A stretch of 64,000 nucleotides of DNA from Mesodorylaimus sp. YZB2_4. Lineage: Eukaryota > Nematoda > Enoplea > Dorylaimida > Dorylaimidae. Below are positions 57,850 through 64,000 of the stretch, in pieces. The notes beneath the pieces are model-generated. The model made no database searches. It saw nothing but the letters and a program-made list of their open reading frames with translations, and had not been told where the DNA came from. The position numbers were made by a program, and so were the translations under genes. The stretch spans positions 62,001 to 126,000 of the forward strand of contig JASANH010001721.1 of the NCBI GenBank assembly GCA_030248295.1, in the 5' to 3' direction. Positions within the stretch are counted from its first letter, which is position 1, and each line of letters opens with the position of its first letter.

Positions 57850-60538
57850 CGTGCGGGTGCCGTTTGCATCCTAGTTATTTCTTGCGCTGGTGCTGAGCGT
57901 CATCAAAAAAAGTGGTGTTCGTCTCGACGGTTGCAGCACAGCGGCTACCGCCGATCTCGTCCATACGCCATCAACTCGCTCATTCTATCAGCTGCAATTA
58001 AGGCTGGCCAGCAGTTTCGAAAGTTGGACCTTTTCTTTCGGGTGCGTACTCCACAGTATTACAATACTGAAGGATAACAAAAACTCTGAATCTTTTCCTT
58101 CTAGGTTTTGAATCTTCGCGGTGTTAGCCGGCGGACCTTCTTCGATATTCAGCGCGCTGTCGTTGCTCGGACTGTCTTGAAGGCATTCGCAGAGACACAA
58201 AAAATGATGAACGAATCACTGAAACAGAGGAACGCAAAGGTGGTTTTGGCGAGTGACGGCCAGTTTGACTCGCCAGTAAGTGTGCTCTTCGCTTGTGTGT
58301 CCTCAGGGAGAAGGAAGTAGGCGGTGCAGCGGCTGAACAAGGAAAACTTGAAGAGGGCCTGTGTAGGTTAGGGTGAAGCGTACGACCAAGAATGTGTGCA
58401 GAGAAAGTCGCGCGACCGCGCACCTGCTTTCGTTGCAGTCACAAACTGTCGCGGGATGGGACGAAGCGACCTCCCGGCTCTAGCGCTGTGCACTTCCCAT
58501 AAATGCCTTTTCTGTTTTAGGGCAAATGTGCAACGTATTGCACTGTGACGAGCATGGTGGTGGCGACCATTCATGCTGAAACTGGTGAAACTGAGAACTC
58601 AGCGTAAGTTTGATATGTCACACTTTTATTGTCTGTGATGGCTGCAGTGTCATTCTGGATTTGTACTGTAGGTATATAGCTGCGGTAGAGGTGGTTGGAA
58701 AACGGCAGACGAACAACAAAAGCCCGACGATGGAGATCGCTGCAACACTACGATCCATTTTCAAAAGCTACACCTGCCTCGGTATGGATGTGAAGGAGAT
58801 CGTCACCGATCAAAACAAGTCTCTCCTACGACTGTTGGCGTTGTCAAAGAATGATCCTGGTGCGTTTATTGCTGCAACAAAGAAAATCTTGGCCAATTTC
58901 CCAGACGCTGGCATTAATGAGTATCATCAGCTTCTGTGCACCATCTGCCAAGACATGCAGCACGAACTCGATGTCTGGCATCGAGCGAAGAACATCGGGA
59001 AAGCTCTCCTGGCGGTAAGTGCATGTGCCTCATTTATGCACGTTCAGGTCCTGTGACTATGCAAATTCAAACGGGTCCGTGCGTAGGAAGGAGTTCATAT
59101 AAGTTTATCTGAATCTGACTGAGCTTCCAATCGGTCTCACGAGTGAATGGGACCTATAGTTGGGTTGTCATAAAACTGATATCGCCCTTGGTCGTCTGCC
59201 CACGCTAACTGTTTTGGTCATTTCAGCTCAGCGTCCCAAAAGCTGAACGAGAGACCTACTTTAATTGGGCTCGGAAAATAAAGAATCATTTTTATGGTGC
59301 TCACAAAATTCGGGTGGCGACGCCATGAAATTTCGGGTAACTATTCTTCCATTAGTTTTTGCTTTTGCGTACATGACGCTATTGGAAATGTTGTCACGTG
59401 CGGGCGCCTGAAATTCTCGAGGAGTTTAGCTTGGACCGCATGCTCAGAAGTCGGTGAGAAGGAGCCGTGGCATAGTGTAATAGGCATGGACTACTGTATG
59501 AATGAGCTATGCTCTCTGGCCTATTGGTGCACTATATTGGGAGCCGGTCCCTCTCCCCTAAGTCAGGGAATAACCCGGGTGAGATGGGTGCTCTCCCAAG
59601 CCTCCACTCGTTCTCCAACTAATTGTTCTAAATTTTTGTTGAGCCGTCCTTTGAATCTGTTTAGTCCATCCCATTTGGCAGGTCTGTGGTGTTGGCGAGG
59701 GACTTCGACTAGCACCTTCCAAAGGGGTCTATGCGGCCGTCGGTTTCCTTTGATTTACACCCTAAGAGTCCGGGAGTTGACTCCATGGCCCGTACTAGGC
59801 TTCTCTGTGTCTACTTGGAGTTATATGTGGTGCCCCACAATGTTTGACATTGCAGGCTCTTTGTATGTCCATATTGCACCATTGCCAAGGCGAGCACGAG
59901 TGGCCGTTCGGAAGGTGTGAGCATGATACTGTACAGTGCCTGTCAAAATGATATTTCTCCCCCCTCTTTAAACTTTTCCAATCCCCCCCAAAAAAAACCA
60001 ACCCAATTTTCTTTAAAAAAAAAAAAAAACACCCAAAAATACCGCACGAGCGGGGCCTGGATGAGCCACCATATCTCGAACTGGGGCAGAAGTCCCTCAA
60101 GAACATCCAGCAAGCGGTCGGTGATCCCAAGCTTTCGAAAGACATCCCACTTTATCTGAACTTTCGGTAAGATGTCGATAAGTTTGGGTGAATCTGAACC
60201 TACGACCATAGATTCCCAGTGACCATGTTACTTGGCCTAGAATTTTTTGGCCTATGACCCCTCCGTACAATGTTTTCGCCTTCCTCTTCAGACTCACATC
60301 ATTGGTGGAGTCTTTCAACACTCAGTCGCTGTCCTATACGCCGAAGCGAGTCTACTTCGATTGGGTAAGTTTCGTGACAAGAAAAACGCTTGCCGTGATG
60401 AACTGGAATAACAATGTTCGTCGACCAATCGTTCGCGATCCAGTCACTCATGAACCCGTGCACGAACTAACGTTACATTGGTCAAAGCGGGTCAAGAAGC
60501 AAGTCGCTCGACCGCGCAAGCAGGCGAACCTCTACTAG
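57850..60538 (+). CDS. DDE-type DNA transposase, multi-exon
   Basis: Exons in phase: 57850-58041, 58105-58275, 58521-58603, 58672-59014, 59227-about 59320, then about 60050-60168 and 60293-60538. Key parts: WCSSRRLQHSGYRRSRPYAI, SLILSAAIKAGQQFRKLDLF, VSRRTFFDIQRAV, ASDGQFDSPGKCATYC with the first catalytic Asp candidate, KEIVTDQNKSLLRLL with the second, QHELDVWHRAKNIGKALLA, and C-terminal SLVESFNTQSLSYTPKR, then NWNNNVRRP and WSKRVKKQ. This order matches a class of large animal transposases sometimes linked to THAP fingers; the superfamily is not settled here. The exon near 59320 runs into a stop (VATP*) unless spliced, and a family 4 repeat is inserted between it and the next exon, so the gene may be dead or have a long intron. 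It would cut and paste its own element in the nucleus. Confidence 0.7.
59480..59890 (+). repeat. dispersed repeat, family 4, inserted within the transposase gene
   Basis: Shares GGGTGAGAT..G.GCTCTCCC, a CCGTCGGTTTCCTTTG-type block and GAGTTGACTCCATGGCC with 62985-63260. It sits in the gap between transposase exons. Confidence 0.55.
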
Positions 60539-60906
60539 CACTTGCCCCATTTGTTGGCCGCAATCGTGCCTGAACGAGTGACCACGACAGCTCAATTCAC
60601 TTCTAGTATCACAGCGCCTGGTCCCGTATTTATCATCGACCCGCGGGAGCTGCCGAAGAGTACGGCGAGCGATGAAAAAAAATATTCATCAAATACTTGC
60701 CTCTCCCAAACACACAAAAAAACACACCACAACCACAAACCACACTACCATCAAACCCAACCCACATAAAACGAAAATATTTTAAAAGCAAATCATATGA
60801 AACTCATCTTCAGATGCTTTCGGGTTTTAGGAAAGTGTATCACCGAAGGTGTGCCACGACGTTGTTTGATTGGTAGGCTGGGGAGCTGGTTCAAGTGCGA
60901 CCGAAC

Positions 60907-62403
60907 ATGTGGTCGACAAGTAAGACAGTGGTAGCAGGTTATTATTGGATGTCGACAATTCGAATGGAATGCGTCAACTTTATTTTGGAGAAGGACTCGA
61001 TATCAACTCAAGATGAAGTGACTGCGATTTCAACTTTGAGCGATTTCAGTGGATGCAACTTCAAACGCGGCTGGTGCGATCATTTCGATGTTGTTATGAT
61101 TTGGTCCCCAGAAGAAGCAGTGTGGCCGTGTCCGTTCGAGTACAAGGGGGAGTTCCGTGCCAAGGTCCACGATGGAGTGATCATTATTGATTCGATCAAT
61201 GGCGCTTTCACACCATCATCAGCACCCGCTATCAAGAATCTGAGCTGCCTAGCTCCTAATGGAACCCTCACGGCTCAAGGTCCTTATTTTACTACCTCTG
61301 TGCCTTTGGACAGGCGAAGCAATGAATCGTCATATGGCGCCAAACAGTTCGAATGGCGCCGAACGCCAAATGCCGAACGATCATCTCATAGCGCCGATCG
61401 GTCCCCAAAAATGCATTCGTTGGACAGCGACCCTGTCGATGCTAAGCTGGAATGGCTGGCCGAAGAGATGAAAGAGGCGTTCCAAACTGGTCAAACGCAG
61501 ATGCGCCATCTTATTTGTCAAGCACTGCAACACCATCTCGATTCAGTGCATCAGCTGCTTCGATTCGGTTGTACACTCGGCGTCCGGGCCCTGCTTGGCA
61601 ATAATGAATCTATTGCGGCGAAATGGGTCGGCCCAGAGGTGTTGTTGATGTCGTCGTGCGACGAACTGGTGCGGTATTTTCTGATCACAAAATTGATGGG
61701 TCCTGCTTTGAATACCTTCCAATCAAAGCCAAAGGCCAAGTCTACTTCGTCGTTTCAGGTACTCGAGAACTAGTCCTGCGCTCCCCAACACTGCCTTGTC
61801 CATCCAACCATTCACTTCGATCAAAAGCGTGGATTGTGGGTGTCGGCGAAAGGCCTCGTCCAAGTGGCAACATTGCGTATCCAATTGGTGTGGAGCAGCA
61901 AATGGCATCTACCTGTATTTGACTCACCGCCCATTTTTCACACTGACGAAGAGGATACAATTCACGAAAATGTGGCTGTCCTAAGAGCGTTCGCCGACGA
62001 AACAACTCGCCTTCGTCGGCAGATGCACGTCATGGTCGACTCCGCATCTTTATTCGCTACAACGCCCGAGGATGTGGCCAACACACTCAAAACTGCTCGG
62101 GATAAGACGTCAACCTTTTTCACCAGCGGACTGAATGGAATTCTCAGTGGACCAGTTCAATCAATTATCAAGACCATTATCGCCATCGCTGTTGCTGCTT
62201 TGATTGGCTACATTATTTTCATCCTGCCAACGAAACTCCGGCGCCAGGCCCAGTGTATCATTGCCCCAACATCCTCCTATTGCGTTTGTCCCAGTCGGAA
62301 ATCAGTTAGGTGGCAATTAAGTGATTCTTTTACAATTATATTGCTTTTGCAAAAAATTCGTTCTTGTGAAAGTATTTTGACTAATGTCTGCCACCATTGC
62401 TGA
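60907..62403 (+). pseudogene. virus-like surface glycoprotein gene, frame-broken endogenous copy
   Basis: Three overlapping open pieces in different frames: 60907-about 61670, about 61640-61800 and about 61834-62403. Together they look like the ectodomain and C-terminal membrane anchor of an RNA-virus type envelope glycoprotein. Paired cysteines, a cysteine-rich globular part, a helical middle region and a single hydrophobic anchor followed by a basic tail (near 62160-62250) are visible. The general look is closest, from memory, to chuvirus/mononegavirus-type glycoproteins that occur as endogenous env-like genes in invertebrates; this is not confirmed. The frame changes near 61650 and 61810 may be mutations or introns without clear borders. 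It follows the transposase by about 370 bases on the same strand. As read, no continuous product is possible, so it is called a pseudogene. Confidence 0.5.
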
Positions 62404-62984
62404 CCACTGTATTTTTTTTTTTTTTTTGAACCTCATATGACCAATGACTTTTTTGATTGCAACATTGCTATTTACAATTCATAGTTACCTCGACTTGAAC
62501 AAATCACAGCACACTTCTGCAGCGTGCTCATGCATATCCATACCGAATGCAATACATACAAAGATCAATACCTATAAAAACAGTTTCATGAATAGAGTAG
62601 AAGTTAAGCTTGTAACTGTCGCACAGCACAGCTTGCTGTTTTCGATGTGGTCTTCTTCTTACTAAGTTAGCTGCTCGCGGACTGTGCGCGTCACGCGACC
62701 GCTCAAGACCTAAGGACGCGACCACGCGGCGCCCTTAGCAGAGTGTGCGCGATCACTCACGCCTTCGCTTCGATATACCCGCCCTTTACTCCTCGTGTTT
62801 TATGCCGTATCATTATGCCAGTTTCATTATTCATGCCAGTGCGTTTTTTATGTTTTTACAATATAGTTTGCGTGCACGTTTCAGGATAGGAGTGTAGGAA
62901 ATCCGCAGACATTCGGGGCCGCCTGGAGTAGTTTTAAGTTTTTGTCCAACCTTGAATGACGGACGACCAAGGACGGTCTTTTCC
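62404..62984 (+). other. flank of the element block, no gene
   Basis: A run of 17 T at 62411-62427 follows the glycoprotein-like frame. GC-rich sequence at 62690-62765 (GGACGCGACCACGCGGCGCCC) may be an element end. Nothing coding is supported. Confidence 0.35.
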
Positions 62985-63260
62985 CGGAGGAGGGGAGCGT
63001 GTTGTGACCATCGCCGCTTGGGGGCGCCTGGAATTCTTGGGGTGTGGGTCGAGTAGTTGGCTAGCCGGGTGAGATTAGCGCTCTCCCTTCGGGGGGGGGG
63101 GGGGGGGGGGGGGGCGGAAGCCACCCCTCCATGTGGTCCGCCGCATGGGCAGAACCGTGGGGCGAGCCAGGCGCCCTCTGCGGTCGTCGTTTCCCTTGGT
63201 TCATACTGGAAGAGTCGGAGTTGACTCCAGGGCAGGCAGGTACTTGGTTTGTCTGAGGGT
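62985..63260 (+). repeat. dispersed repeat, family 4, with a 24-G run
   Basis: Shares GGGTGAGATTAGCGCTCTCC, a CGTCGTTTCCCTTGG-type block and GAGTTGACTCCAGGGC with 59480-59890. It contains 24 consecutive G at 63091-63114. Confidence 0.6.
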
Positions 63261-63790
63261 AAGATCTAGGACGCTTGAGACATCATCGTGCATTGTGGTG
63301 TTTCGTAAAGGATCTTCTGGTGTTGACTAAGTCTTTATTGCGCCATCAACAGTGGAACTGTTCGCCAGCGTTGGCATCGCAGGACCGGGTGCATTCGACC
63401 AGCAGCCAGGCTAGTGTATCATTGCACAGAGCAGTTGCAGGTACCCTTGGGAGGCGCGGCAAACGCGTCTGAGGGGTCTTAGTGATCGATACTCTGCAGG
63501 ATTAAGCCTTTCTACCAGGCTTGGGCTATTGAAGACCTTGGACCGCTCGCTTGTAAGATCAGCCTGAACCCGCCAGTATGAGAGCGAAGAAGATCTGTCA
63601 CGCTTGCTCGAACAACAACATTACATTCACTCATAACACTCTGCTCGGAGGTGGCAGCTTGGAGCACCGCCCTTGACGATGATATTTCAGCCATGGTCGA
63701 AAAACTTAGTTGACTGCCCTGGGGTTTTTGTCGTGGTGGAAAAGCTTCAGCAGTCACTCCCCTTAGTAATACGGACTCAAACTTATGCAT

Positions 63791-63880
63791 AATACTATTT
63801 TAGAAAGGTGGGAAGAAGGTCGCGACACCTACAATGCTGGAAGTAACGTTGGCAGCGACGCAATCGAACGCAAGAAGCTA
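63791..63880 (+). pseudogene. decayed copy of the last exon of the lysine-rich membrane protein gene
   Basis: The sequence TACTATTTTAGAAAGGTGGGAAG, with its acceptor, matches the intron end and start of the exon at 3221 (ACCATTCTAGAAAGGAGGGAAG). It continues in parallel (KKVATPTM against KKAAAPAM, TLAATQSN against TLAAAQSN), with an internal deletion of three codons' worth and an early TAA at 63879. So an exon with its splice acceptor was copied about 60 kb away, or the region belongs to a second, diverged gene whose rest lies beyond the window. Confidence 0.75.
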
Positions 63881-64000
63881 ACTTAATTATATTCCCCTCC
63901 CTTTGCGCGGATATGCGTTTTCTTGGTTTCTGGCGTGAAGAACCAGCCGACTTAAGAAACAGTCTTTAGCAAAAATACTGCTTGCATTATCGGTCTCCGA

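Noticed and set aside
63512..63790. 92-codon minus-strand ATG frame near the window end
   Set aside because: No domain, signal peptide or splice evidence; adjacent to a decayed exon copy and repeats.

Overview
The window is eukaryotic and most likely from a nematode. Genes are split by mostly short introns (about 40-150 bases) with GT..TTTAG/TTTCAG borders. Gene content fits a worm: an SH2-tyrosine kinase of the Fer-like type, a TRPV channel of the OSM-9/OCR kind, a NRF-6-like acyltransferase, a Kv channel and a proteasome alpha-4 subunit. The species is not identifiable from sequence alone, and an enoplean or plectid worm is only a guess. All exon borders below were read by eye from splice motifs, reading phase and family alignment from memory; no search was run.

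Layout. 0-6.5 kb: 3' part of an SH2-kinase gene (-), a lysine-rich one-pass membrane protein (+), and an inverted, truncated copy of the kinase. 7-11 kb: small uncharacterised genes and a GNAT-type acyltransferase. 12.2-17.4 kb: a Kv channel in three exons, whose 3.2-kb first intron is full of repeats. 17.7-19.2 kb: a double-MYND protein. 19.3-22.6 kb: a repeat island with tRNA-derived SINE copies and a hAT-type element with an exact 8-bp target duplication. 22.7-24.8 kb: proteasome alpha-4. 25.5-29 kb: LINE relics and a one-pass membrane protein. 29.7-37.3 kb: a TSP1-like secreted protein, the NRF-6-like acyltransferase and a complete 17-exon TRPV gene. 37.9-40 kb: LINE relics. 40.5-44.3 kb: a Ly6-like secreted protein, two tandem paralogues of an unrecognised secreted family, and another Cys-rich secreted ORF. 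45.1-47.1 kb: a gene built of tandemly duplicated phase-2 micro-exons, followed in frame after a stop by a C2H2 finger ORF. 48.3-50.5 kb: small ORFs and a broken copy of proteasome ATPase Rpt1. 51.8-52.5 kb: a four-pass membrane protein. 53-62.8 kb: a mobile-element block holding a SWIM-finger gene, a multi-exon DDE transposase and a broken virus-like surface glycoprotein. 62.9-64 kb: a repeat with a 24-G run and a decayed copy of the last exon of the lysine-rich gene found near position 3300.

The genes do not form one pathway. The channels (Kv, TRPV), the Ly6-like protein and NRF-like protein suggest neuronal or epithelial roles, by family knowledge only. The strongest leads for novelty are the phase-2 micro-exon gene, the tandem paralogue pair with a shared GFGFLWG motif, the Kv channel with Asn at the fourth S4 arginine position, and the 53-63 kb block combining SWIM, DDE transposase and virus-like glycoprotein genes.
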